From the NCBI RefSeq assembly GCF_039534165.1, contig NZ_BAAAUX010000002.1, forward strand, positions 62,001 to 126,000: DNA of 64,000 nt. The letters are read 5' to 3'. The first letter of the stretch is position 1; each line of letters opens with the position of its first letter. Made by a program: the position numbers and the translations under genes. The notes below the pieces were generated by a model. It was not told the origin of the DNA and searched no databases. It worked only from the letters and a program-made list of their open reading frames with translations. This document shows positions 1 through 7,368 of the stretch, piece after piece. Source of the stretch: Saccharopolyspora_D taberi (GTDB lineage: Bacteria; Actinomycetota; Actinomycetes; Mycobacteriales; Pseudonocardiaceae).

Positions 1-1
1 C

Positions 2-811
2 CTGGTGACCGGGTTCGGGCTCGGCTGGGTCAACGCCGCCGCCGACTACTCCCGCTACCTGCCCAGGACCTCGTCCGGCCGGGCGGTGGTGGGCTGGACG
101 GTGCTGGGGGCCTCGCTGGCGCCGGTCGTGCTGCTGGTCTCCGGACTGCTGCTGGCGGGCTCGTCGCCCGAGCTCGACGACGCCGTCGCGGCCGACCCGA
201 TCGGCGCGCTGGCCGCGGTGCTGCCCACCTGGTTCCTGGTCCCGTTCGTGGCGGTCGCGGTGCTGGGCCTGGTCGGCGGCGCGGTGCTGGACATCTACTC
301 GTCCGGGCTCGCGCTGCTGGCCGCGGGCGTGCGGGTGCCGCGCCCGGTCGCGGCGCTGGCCGACGGTGTGATCATGGTCGCGGGCACGGTCGCTGTCGTG
401 TTCTTCGCGGGTGACTTCCTCGCGCAGTTCCAGGGTTTCCTGACCACGCTGGGAGTTCCGGTCGCCGCGTGGTGCGGCATCGTGCTGGCCGACATCGCCC
501 TGCGCCGCCGCGACTACGCCGAGGCCGACCTGCACAGCCGTTCCGGCCGCTACGGCGACGTGCGGCTGCTGCCCGTCGCGGTCCTGGTCGCGGCCACCGC
601 GCTCGGCTGGGGTCTGGTGACCAACACCGCCGCCGGGTGGCTGGGCTGGCAGGGCTACCTGCTCGGCCCGCTGGGGCTGGAGGACTGGGCGAGCGCGAAC
701 CCGGGGGTGCTGGTCGCCCTGGTCCTCGGCTTCGCCGCGACCTTCGCCTTCGCCCGCTCCGCGGTTCGGGCGCAGGAGGCCGAACCGTCCACTGTGGGCG
801 TTTCGGGCTGA
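2..811 (+). CDS. NCS1-family nucleobase/allantoin permease, C-terminal part
   Basis: This is the C-terminal 269 or so codons of an inner-membrane permease; the start lies left of the window. Long hydrophobic helices alternate with short loops. The stretch with Asn-Ala-Ala-Ala-Asp-Tyr-Ser-Arg-Tyr-Leu near residue 10 of the visible part is typical of the NCS1 cytosine/purine/allantoin permeases, as is the conserved Gly-rich helix with an Asp-Ile-Tyr-Ser-Ser-Gly motif. NCS1 proteins import nucleobases, hydantoins or allantoin with Na+ or H+; the substrate cannot be read from this fragment. The next gene starts 63 bases downstream on the same strand. Confidence 0.85.
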   Translation: MVTGFGLGWVNAAADYSRYLPRTSSGRAVVGWTVLGASLAPVVLLVSGLLLAGSSPELDDAVAADPIGALAAVLPTWFLVPFVAVAVLGLVGGAVLDIYSSGLALLAAGVRVPRPVAALADGVIMVAGTVAVVFFAGDFLAQFQGFLTTLGVPVAAWCGIVLADIALRRRDYAEADLHSRSGRYGDVRLLPVAVLVAATALGWGLVTNTAAGWLGWQGYLLGPLGLEDWASANPGVLVALVLGFAATFAFARSAVRAQEAEPSTVGVSG

Positions 812-874
812 CGTTTGCCGCGCCCCGGGACCGGGCACGCCTGTGGGCGTCCGGACCTGGCGAGGAGGTGCGTC

Positions 875-1432
875 ATGGATCTGAGCGGACGCAAGGTCGC
901 GTTCCTGGTCGCGACCGCGGGCGTCGAGCAGGTGGAGCTGACCGAGCCGTGGAAGGCGGTGCGCGACGCGGGCGCGAGCCCGGAGCTGGTCTCCCAGCGG
1001 GCCGGTTCGATCCAGGCGTTCCACCACCTGGACAAGGCCGACCGGTTCGAGGTCGACCGGGTGGTCGCCGACGTCAGCGCCGAGGACTACGACGCGCTGG
1101 TGCTGCCCGGCGGCGTGGCCAACCCGGACGCCCTGCGGCAGGACCCGGCCGCGGTGCGCTTCACGAGCGAGTTCTTCGCCCGGGGCAAACCGGTCGCGGC
1201 GATCTGCCACGCGGCGTGGCTGCTGGTCGAGGCCGATGTGGTCCGGGGCCGCAGGCTGACCTCCTACCCGAGCGTGGCGACCGACCTGCGCAACGCCGGT
1301 GCGGAGTGGGTCGACGAAGAGGTCGTGGTCGACTCCGGGCTGGTGACCAGCAGGAGACCGGGTGACCTGCCGGCGTTCTGCGCGAGGACCGTCGAGGAGA
1401 TCGCTTCTGCGGTGGCGCGCAGCAGCGGGTGA
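875..1432 (+). CDS. DJ-1/PfpI-family protein (type 1 glutamine amidotransferase-like)
   Basis: A 185-residue single-domain protein. The nucleophile-elbow cysteine sits in Ala-Ile-Cys-His-Ala-Ala-Trp (about residue 110), the PfpI/DJ-1 signature. A Leu-Pro-Gly-Gly-Val-Ala-Asn-Pro-Asp motif precedes it. Family members act as deglycases, chaperones or intracellular peptidases, and which applies here is unknown. I chose the ATG at 875 because a good ribosome site (GAGGAGGTG, from 862) lies just upstream; an upstream in-frame start at 815 would overlap the spacer after the permease and has no such site. Length is normal for the family. Confidence 0.9.
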   Translation: MDLSGRKVAFLVATAGVEQVELTEPWKAVRDAGASPELVSQRAGSIQAFHHLDKADRFEVDRVVADVSAEDYDALVLPGGVANPDALRQDPAAVRFTSEFFARGKPVAAICHAAWLLVEADVVRGRRLTSYPSVATDLRNAGAEWVDEEVVVDSGLVTSRRPGDLPAFCARTVEEIASAVARSSG

Positions 1433-1569
1433 GCCGTTCACCGGGGATGATCTCGCGCAGTAGTGGTTCTGCCCGGCTTGATCGATCACCCGGGTGCAGA
1501 TCGAACTTCGATCGTGGGTGGGACGAGATAGCGTCGTGCCGGACCCTGTGCGACGAGTAAGGAGCCGGT

Positions 1570-2724
1570 GTGGCGACAGACGAGGCCCTGACGCGGGCGA
1601 CGGAACTGCTGGGGCGCACTCCGCTGATCGACGGGCACAACGATCTCCCGTGGGCGCTGCGCGAGAGCGCGGGCGCGGATCACGCGCGGGTGAACCCGGG
1701 GCCGCGGGACCTCCGCACCGAACAGCCCGACCTGCACACCGACCTGGTGAAGCTGCGCCGCGGGCGGGTCGGCGGCCAGTTCTGGTCGGTCTACGTTCCG
1801 TGCGGACTGCGGGGGCACGCGGCGGTCACCGCTGTGCTGGAGCAGGTCGAACTCGTCCACGAACTGGCCTCCCGGTATCCCGGTGACCTGGCCATCGCGC
1901 GGACGGCGGACGAAGCCGAGAAGGCGTTCGCGGCGGGCAAGGTCGCCTCGCTGCTCGGCGCCGAGGGCGGGCACAGCATCGCCGAGTCGCTCGGGGTGTT
2001 GCGCGCTCTGCACCGCCTGGGCGTCCGGTACATGACGCTGACGCACAACGAGAACGTGCCGTGGGCGGACTCGGCGACCGACGAGCCGCGAGCCGGTGGC
2101 CTCACCGGCTTCGGCCGCGAGGTGGTCCGCGAGATGAACCGGCTGGGAATGCTGGTCGACCTCTCGCACGTGGCGCCCTCGACCATGCACGACGCGCTGG
2201 ACGTGGCGGTGGCGCCGGTGGTGTTCAGCCACTCCTCCTGCCGCGAGGTCGCCGACCACCCGCGCAACGTTCCCGACGACGTCCTGAAGCGCCTGCCGGT
2301 CAACGGCGGCGTCTGCATGGTCACGTTCGTGCCCGCGTTCGTCTCCAGCTCGCTCGCGGCGTGGGACGCCGGGCTGCGCGAGGCGATGCGGAAGGTGGGC
2401 GACGACCCGCGGGACCTCACCGCGCGGGCCGCGTTCGCCGAGGCGTGGGAGGTCCAGCACCCCAAGCCGGAGGCGACGATGGCCGAGGTCGTCGCGCACG
2501 TCGAACACGCCCGCGAGGTCGCCGGGATCGACCACATCGGCCTGGGCGGCGACTACGACGGCGTCGGCTACCTGCCCCGGGGGCTGGAGGACGTCTCCCG
2601 CTATCCGGCGCTGTTCGCCGAACTGCTCGACCGCGGCTGGAGCGAGCAGGACTGCGCCAAGCTCGCCGGGCGCAACGTCCTGCGCGTGCTGCGCGCGGCC
2701 GAGGAGGTCGCGAACCGGTTCTGA
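1570..2724 (+). CDS. Peptidase family M19 membrane dipeptidase-like zinc hydrolase
   Basis: A 384-residue homologue of renal dipeptidase, which cleaves dipeptides (also D-containing ones) at a binuclear zinc site. Visible family motifs are Asp-Gly-His-Asn-Asp near residue 18 (first two metal ligands), Glu-Gly-Gly-His-Ser near residue 134 (bridging Glu), Asp-Leu-Ser-His and Phe-Ser-His-Ser-Ser around residues 197-220 (His ligands), and Gly-Gly-Asp-Tyr-Asp-Gly-Val near residue 325. No signal peptide is seen, so it is probably cytoplasmic. The start is GTG. It is read alone, with the operator-bearing nitroreductase gene 60 bases downstream. Confidence 0.93.
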   Translation: MATDEALTRATELLGRTPLIDGHNDLPWALRESAGADHARVNPGPRDLRTEQPDLHTDLVKLRRGRVGGQFWSVYVPCGLRGHAAVTAVLEQVELVHELASRYPGDLAIARTADEAEKAFAAGKVASLLGAEGGHSIAESLGVLRALHRLGVRYMTLTHNENVPWADSATDEPRAGGLTGFGREVVREMNRLGMLVDLSHVAPSTMHDALDVAVAPVVFSHSSCREVADHPRNVPDDVLKRLPVNGGVCMVTFVPAFVSSSLAAWDAGLREAMRKVGDDPRDLTARAAFAEAWEVQHPKPEATMAEVVAHVEHAREVAGIDHIGLGGDYDGVGYLPRGLEDVSRYPALFAELLDRGWSEQDCAKLAGRNVLRVLRAAEEVANRF

Positions 2725-2732
2725 CTCCGGCT

Positions 2733-2773
2733 AGTATTGGTCGCGCGACCAAACTGGTCGTGCGACCAATACT
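2733..2773. promoter_or_regulatory. Double palindromic TetR operator upstream of nitroreductase gene
   Basis: Two 16-bp dyads sit side by side: TTGGTCGCGCGACCAA (2737-2752, a perfect palindrome) and CTGGTCGTGCGACCAA (2754-2769). An outer 11-bp inverted repeat, AGTATTGGTCG at 2733-2743 and CGACCAATACT at 2763-2773, encloses both. It ends just before the GGAGG of the next gene. The same half-sites recur over the start of the TetR gene at 4613-4628, so this is inferred to be that regulator's binding site. Confidence 0.75.
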
Positions 2774-2784
2774 GGAGGTGGCGC

Positions 2785-3255
2785 GTGGAGATCGTCGGAC
2801 GGCCGCAGCCGCCCACCGGCCTCGCCCGGGTGCTGTTCCGGTTGCCGATCCGGCTGTACCGGCTGCGCCTGGGATGGCTGCTCGGCGGCCGGTTCGTGCT
2901 GATCAACCACGTCGGGCGGCGGTCGGGGAAGCCGCGGCAGGCGGTCGTGGAAGTCGTCGAGCGCGACGGCGACTCCTGCGTGGTCGCTTCGGGCTTCGGC
3001 GCCCGGGCGGACTGGTACCGCAACGTCCTCGCGCAGCCGGATGTCACGATCCGGATCGGCACCCGGGAACTGGAGGTGCGGGCGGTCGCGTTGTCCACTG
3101 AGGACGGTGGCGAGCTGATGGCGCGCTACGCCGGGCGCCACCCCGCCGCGGCCCGGAAGCTGTGCCGGTTCATGGGGTTCGCCGTGGACGGTTCCGAATC
3201 GGACTTCCGCGAGGTCGGCCGCGGCATCCCGTTCCTGCGCTTCGTCCCACGCTGA
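2785..3255 (+). CDS. F420-dependent nitroreductase/quinone reductase-family protein (DUF385)
   Basis: A 156-residue protein with the split beta-barrel signature of deazaflavin(F420)-dependent nitroreductases: a Leu-Ile-Asn-His-Val-Gly-Arg-Arg-Ser-Gly-Lys-Pro-Arg motif near residue 45 and Gly-Ala-Arg-Ala-Asp-Trp-Tyr-Arg-Asn near residue 76. Relatives (Ddn/Fgd-linked proteins) reduce quinones or nitro compounds with F420H2. I chose GTG at 2785 because GGAGG (2774-2778) is six bases upstream; the longer in-frame reading from 2737 would translate the operator. Expression is probably repressed by the TetR protein encoded at 4051-4620. Confidence 0.88.
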   Translation: MEIVGRPQPPTGLARVLFRLPIRLYRLRLGWLLGGRFVLINHVGRRSGKPRQAVVEVVERDGDSCVVASGFGARADWYRNVLAQPDVTIRIGTRELEVRAVALSTEDGGELMARYAGRHPAAARKLCRFMGFAVDGSESDFREVGRGIPFLRFVPR

Positions 3256-3299
3256 GCAAACGGCCTGGGTGGATGCGGCATCGGGTGGATAATGGCGGC

Positions 3300-3512
3300 A
3301 TGTGCCGCAGCATCAAGACCCTCCGACCGCCGTACGCCGAGCAGGTCACCGAGACCGACATCCGTGCAGCCGCCCTGCAGTACGTCCGCAAGATCTCCGG
3401 TTTCCGCGCGCCCGCCGCGCACAACGAGGAGGCGTTCACACGGGCCGTGGACGCGGTCGAGAAGGCCACCGCGGAGCTGCTGGCGACCATCGAGGTCCGC
3501 GGCTCGCGCTAG
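3300..3512 (+). CDS. Small DUF2277-family protein
   Basis: A 70-residue protein starting Met-Cys-Arg-Ser-Ile-Lys-Thr-Leu, the characteristic N-terminus of DUF2277, a short actinobacterial/proteobacterial family of unknown role. Length fits the family. ATG at 3300 is 45 bases after the nitroreductase stop. Its 3' end overlaps by four bases with the convergent membrane-protein gene. Whether it belongs to the TetR regulon with the nitroreductase is not known, but a shared transcript is plausible. Confidence 0.8.
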   Translation: MCRSIKTLRPPYAEQVTETDIRAAALQYVRKISGFRAPAAHNEEAFTRAVDAVEKATAELLATIEVRGSR

Positions 3513-4054
3513 CGGGGCTGCTCGGGGACCGCGTGCCCGACGACCAGCTTGAGCAGCAGCACCGCCGGAAGCCAGCCGAAACCGGCGGGTGCGGGCACGG
3601 CCGGTGCCGTCATCAGGCCGGCCAGCAGCACGAGGAGCCCCACCGGCCGGGCCAGGTGCGCTGGAACCCGCCCGACCAGGAGGACTCCGGCCAGCGCCCA
3701 GCCGTACCAGAGCAGTCCCCACCACCAGGGACCGCCGAAGAGCAGCCCGACGGCGATCGGCTGCACGTGCACGGCGGCGAAGCCGACCTTGTCGTGCAGG
3801 AGCCGCTGAATCCGGGTGCGCGGTTCCGGCGGCGGGGTCCGGTGGAACCGCTTGGCCGCGTCGAGCCCGAGCGAGACGACCCCGCCGGTGAGGTCGAAGA
3901 CCACCACGGCGCCCACCAGCCACAGCCACCACGGCCAGGGTTCGCCCAGCGCGGTCGGAATCCAGATCGCGAGGCCGGTCGCCGCGGCGACGAACACCAG
4001 AACCCGTTCGGCCACCGTGGAGTCCGTGCCGAACACCAGGCTCGACCGGGTCAT
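3509..4054 (-). CDS. Hypothetical multi-pass membrane protein co-encoded with TetR regulator
   Basis: A 181-residue protein with about five hydrophobic segments: residues 16-35, 40-62, 93-112, 115-130 and 138-172. A cytoplasmic Arg/Pro-rich loop lies around residues 65-88. I do not recognise the family with certainty. Its start overlaps the TetR stop in an ATGA, so the two are translationally coupled and the TetR protein very likely controls it. Together with the nitroreductase this suggests a response to a lipophilic or redox-active compound, which is inference only. Confidence 0.75.
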   Translation of the reverse strand: MTRSSLVFGTDSTVAERVLVFVAAATGLAIWIPTALGEPWPWWLWLVGAVVVFDLTGGVVSLGLDAAKRFHRTPPPEPRTRIQRLLHDKVGFAAVHVQPIAVGLLFGGPWWWGLLWYGWALAGVLLVGRVPAHLARPVGLLVLLAGLMTAPAVPAPAGFGWLPAVLLLKLVVGHAVPEQPR

Positions 4055-4620
4055 GACCGGACCAGCTCGGCGAGCGCGTCGAGCGCCGGGTCCACCGGTG
4101 TGTCCGGGTCGATCATGCGGTGCAGCATCAGCCCGTCCAGCAACGCCGCGGCGAGCGTCGCCGCTCCGGTGCGCCGCCGCTCCGGCCAGTCCGGATGCGC
4201 CCGCCCGAGCCGTTCCGCGATGTCCTCGCGGGCCTGCCGCAGCTGGTCCCGGAACACCTCGCGCAGCGCCGGGTCCCGGGTGGCTCCCGAGACCAGTTCC
4301 GCCGCCAGCCGGGTGATCCCCGGATCGCCGGTCGTCGCGGGGAGGAGCCTGCGCACGGCGTCGAGCGCGGCGGTCTCGTCGGCGGCCTCGAACAGCTCGG
4401 CCAGCACGGGGTTGATCACCAGCTCGCCCGCGCGGCGGGCGATGGCGGTGTGCAGGTTCGCGACCCCGCCGAAGTGGTAGTGGATCAGCCCCAGGTTCGC
4501 CCCGGCCCGCTCGGCGACCGCGCGGGTGGTGACGGCCTGCCAGCCGCCCTCGGTCAGCAGCTCGACGCCGACGTCGACGAACTGCTCGCGCCTGCGGTCA
4601 CCGCGCCCGGATTTGGTCAT
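4051..4620 (-). CDS. TetR-family transcriptional repressor
   Basis: A 189-residue TetR protein. The N-terminal helix-turn-helix covers about residues 10-55, with Val-Thr-Thr-Arg-Ala-Val-Ala-Glu-Arg-Ala-Gly-Ala and His-Tyr-His-Phe-Gly. The remaining helical domain is the ligand pocket. The start codon lies inside a near-perfect dyad (4613-4628), so the message may be leaderless and the gene autoregulated. The same dyad is duplicated in front of the nitroreductase gene at 2785. The downstream membrane-protein gene overlaps it by four bases. Confidence 0.92.
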   Translation of the reverse strand: MTKSGRGDRRREQFVDVGVELLTEGGWQAVTTRAVAERAGANLGLIHYHFGGVANLHTAIARRAGELVINPVLAELFEAADETAALDAVRRLLPATTGDPGITRLAAELVSGATRDPALREVFRDQLRQAREDIAERLGRAHPDWPERRRTGAATLAAALLDGLMLHRMIDPDTPVDPALDALAELVRS

Positions 4621-4628
4621 GTGACCAA
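4613..4628. promoter_or_regulatory. TetR operator overlapping its own start codon
   Basis: TTGGTCATGTGACCAA has 7-bp arms TTGGTCA and TGACCAA around a 2-bp centre. The arms match those of the two dyads at 2737-2769, and the ATG of the TetR gene (complement of 4618-4620) is inside it. Confidence 0.75.
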
Positions 4629-4661
4629 TCTACGCTGTGGCCGACCCGCGCTGGGCCCGAC

Positions 4662-5498
4662 CTACGCTGCGGGGAGGATCTGGCGCAGCAGCCCGTGGGG
4701 ATGGCCGCGCTTGCCCCATTCGCGCGGATAGCCGATCGACACCTCTTCGAACGGAACGCCGTCGTAGTTCGTCCGGCGCGGGATGTGCAGGTGGCCGTAG
4801 ACCACGGCCTTGACCGGGAACCGCCGGTGCCAGTCGGCGGTGAGCGTGGTTCCGCACCACTGCGCGAACTCCGGGAAGTAGAGCACGTCGGTGGGTTCGC
4901 GGACGAGCGGGTAGTGGTTGACCAGGACGATCGGCATGTCGTCGCCGAGTTCGGCCAGCCGCCGCTCGGTCTCGGCGACGCGGGCGTGGCACCACGCCTG
5001 CCTGCTCGGATGCGGGTCCGGGTGCAGCAGGAACTCGTCGTTGCACACCACCCCGGCGTCGTAAGCCATCTTCAGGCCCGCGGTGCTGTCCTCGGCGCCC
5101 GGCGGCAGGAACGAGTAGTCGTAGAGCAGGAACAGCGGCGCGATCCGCACCGGGCCGCCGTCGCCCCGCCAGACCGGGTACGGGTCCTCCGGGGTCAGCA
5201 CGCCCAGCCCGCGGCACATCTCCACCAGGTGCAGGTAGCGGTGTTCTCCGCGCAGGGACACCGGATCCTTGGGCGGTGTCCAGAGCTCGTGGTTGCCGGG
5301 AACCCACAGCACGGTCGCGAACCGCCGGCTGAGCAGGCTCAGCGCCCATTCGATCCCGGTGGTGAGCTCGCCGACGTCACCGGCGACGATCAGCCAGTCC
5401 TCGTCGGATTCCGGCCGCAGGCCCTCGACGATCGCGCGGTTGTCGGCGTGCCCGACGTGCAGGTCGCTGACCGCGAACAGCTTTCCGGTTCCGCTCAC
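4662..5498 (-). CDS. Calcineurin-like metallophosphoesterase
   Basis: A 278-residue cytoplasmic enzyme with the full set of metallophosphoesterase motifs: Asp-Leu-His (residue 12 region), Gly-Asp-Val-Gly-Glu, Gly-Asn-His-Glu, Asn-His-Tyr and Gly-His-Leu-His. It should bind two metals and hydrolyse a phosphomono- or diester. Homologues next to Sfp-type PPTase genes, such as mycobacterial PptH, remove 4'-phosphopantetheine from carrier proteins. The PPTase of this window is 25 kb away, so that role is only a possibility. Start is GTG at 5498, fixed by the position of the first motif; the longer upstream reading has no support. Confidence 0.88.
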   Translation of the reverse strand: MSGTGKLFAVSDLHVGHADNRAIVEGLRPESDEDWLIVAGDVGELTTGIEWALSLLSRRFATVLWVPGNHELWTPPKDPVSLRGEHRYLHLVEMCRGLGVLTPEDPYPVWRGDGGPVRIAPLFLLYDYSFLPPGAEDSTAGLKMAYDAGVVCNDEFLLHPDPHPSRQAWCHARVAETERRLAELGDDMPIVLVNHYPLVREPTDVLYFPEFAQWCGTTLTADWHRRFPVKAVVYGHLHIPRRTNYDGVPFEEVSIGYPREWGKRGHPHGLLRQILPAA

Positions 5499-5639
5499 GG
5501 GCGCGAGCGTAGCAACGATCTTGCCGCTGCCGGTCCGCCTCGATCGGGCCGATTCCGGGCGTGTGGCCGCGGTCACCCCGGGGCTCGTCACACCCGGGGA
5601 GCCGGTCTCGTCATCCCGGCGACACCAAGGAGGATGGCG

Positions 5640-6776
5640 ATGCGAAAGATCACGATCATCGGTGGCGGACTGGGCGGGCTGGTCGCAGCCATCGCGTGCG
5701 CGGAGCGCGGCGCGAAGGTGACGCTGCACGAGGCGCACTCCTCGCTCGGCGGCCGGGCGCGCGGCACGGCCGCGCCGTACGTCGCGCACGAGGGGGCGCA
5801 CGTCTTCTACGCCGACGGTCCACATTGGACGTGGCTGGCGGAGCGCGGGATGGTCGCGCCGCTGGGGCGTCCGCCCGCGCGGGCGGTGCTGCGCGCGTCG
5901 GTCCGCTCCGGCGGGCGGCTGCGGCGCACGGTTCCCGCCGGTTTCCTGCGGATGGTCGCCGACGTCCGCCGCGAGGCTCCGGTGGACGAGGACTTCACGA
6001 CCTGGGCGTCGCGCCGCTACGGGGAGCGGGCCGCGAGGGCCGCCGCGAGCGCGATCGGCGTCGCCACCTACGACGCCGACACCGGCAGGCTCTCGGCGGC
6101 GTTCGTGTGGGGGCTGTTCCGGCGGGTGTTCGCCCCCGCTCCGCCCGCCGTGCGCTGGGTGATCGGCGGGTGGCAGCGCACCGTCGACCGGCTGGCGGAC
6201 CGGGCGCGCGAGCTCGGCGTCCGGGTGGAGCTGCGGTCCCGGGTCACCGAACTCCCGTCCGGGCCGGTGATCGTGGCGACTGAGCTGGCCTCGGCGCGCG
6301 CCCTGCTCGGGGACGAGTCGCTGACCTGGGAGAGCGGCCACTGCGAGCTGCTGGACCTCGCGGTGCGCCGCGACCGGCGGGACCAGTTCATCGTCTTCGA
6401 CCTCGACGAGGGCGCGTTCCACGAGTCCTACTCGATGCAGGACCCGACGGTCGCCCCTGAGGGCGAGTCGCTGTTCCAGCTCGACATCCCGGTCCGGGCG
6501 GGGGAGAGCCGCGCGCAGGCGCGGCACCGGCTGGAGCGGTTCGCGGACCTGGCCGTGCCGGACTGGCGCGAGCGCACGACCTGGAAGCGGGCCGCGAGCG
6601 CCCGGGGGCGCACGGGCGCGCTGGACCTGCCGGGCCGGACCTGGCGCGACCGGCCCGCGATCGAGCGCGGCGACGGCGTGTTCCTGGCCGGGGACATGGT
6701 CGCCGCGCCCGGGATGCGGGGCGAGATCGCGATCAACAGCGCCCTCCGCGCGGCTGAAGGGGCCTCGAATTCCTGA
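5640..6776 (+). CDS. FAD-dependent NAD(P)/amine-oxidase-like oxidoreductase (phytoene-desaturase type)
   Basis: A 378-residue flavoprotein. The N-terminal dinucleotide fold Gly-Gly-Gly-Leu-Gly-Gly-Leu is at about residues 8-14, followed by the Glu that binds ribose and the Gly-Gly-Arg-Ala-Arg-Gly motif typical of phytoene desaturase and monoamine-oxidase-like enzymes. The C-terminus has Val-Phe-Leu-Ala-Gly-Asp-Met-Val-Ala-Ala-Pro-Gly, the second FAD-binding segment. The substrate is unknown. I start at ATG 5640, six bases after AAGGAGG (5627-5633); the ATG at 5634 abuts that site. A tandem-repeat array begins just after its stop. Confidence 0.87.
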   Translation: MRKITIIGGGLGGLVAAIACAERGAKVTLHEAHSSLGGRARGTAAPYVAHEGAHVFYADGPHWTWLAERGMVAPLGRPPARAVLRASVRSGGRLRRTVPAGFLRMVADVRREAPVDEDFTTWASRRYGERAARAAASAIGVATYDADTGRLSAAFVWGLFRRVFAPAPPAVRWVIGGWQRTVDRLADRARELGVRVELRSRVTELPSGPVIVATELASARALLGDESLTWESGHCELLDLAVRRDRRDQFIVFDLDEGAFHESYSMQDPTVAPEGESLFQLDIPVRAGESRAQARHRLERFADLAVPDWRERTTWKRAASARGRTGALDLPGRTWRDRPAIERGDGVFLAGDMVAAPGMRGEIAINSALRAAEGASNS

Positions 6777-6810
6777 GGCCGCGGGGGTTCGCGCGGGACT
6801 GCGGCACCGG

Positions 6811-7368
6811 GCGGGGCCGGGTGTCGGTTTGGTCGGGCCGTGCGGGGCTCGGTGTTGGCTGGGTCGGGCTGCGCGAAATCGGGTGTCGGTTCGGTCGGGC
6901 GGTGCGGGACCGGGTGTCTGTTCTGCCGGGTCGTGCGAAATCCGGTGTCGGCTCGCCCGGGCGGCGCGGGACCGGGGATCGGCTCGGCCGAGTCGTGCGG
7001 AACTCCGCGTCGGCTCGGCCGGGCGGTGCGGGACCCGGTGTCGGCTGGGTCGGGTGGTGCGGGGCTCGGTGTCCGTTCTGCTGGGCGGTGCGAAATCCGG
7101 TGTCAGCTCGTTCGGGCGGCGCGGGACCGGGTGTCGGCTCTGCCGGGTCGTGGGGAATCCGGCGTTCGCTCGGCCGGGCGGCGCGGGACCCGGTGTCGGC
7201 TCCGCCGAGTCGTGCGGGACTCGGCGTTGGCTCTGCCGGGCCGCGCGAAACGGGGCGTTCGCTCGGCCGAGCGGTACGGAACCGGCTGTCCGCCCAGCCG
7301 AGCCGCCACGAAACCCGGTGCTCGCCCAGCCGAACCGCCCGGCACCCGGCGTCGGCTCAGCCGACGAG
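6811..7368. repeat. 31-bp tandem repeat array, about 18 degenerate copies
   Basis: The spacer between two convergent genes is built from units of 31 bp, such as TGCGGGACCCGGTGTCGGCT followed by a GGGTCGGGTGG-type end. I could lay out about 18 consecutive copies; one is 32 bp and one 30 bp. The unit length is not a multiple of three, so long open frames through it are artefacts of GC content. Divergence increases toward the right. The last copy contains the stop codon of the flavoprotein gene at 7357, and a partial copy begins right after the stop at 6776. No gene is visible inside. Confidence 0.9.

Noticed and set aside
6811..7368. CRISPR-like array
   Set aside because: Units are contiguous 31-bp tandem copies with no unique spacers and no cas genes nearby.
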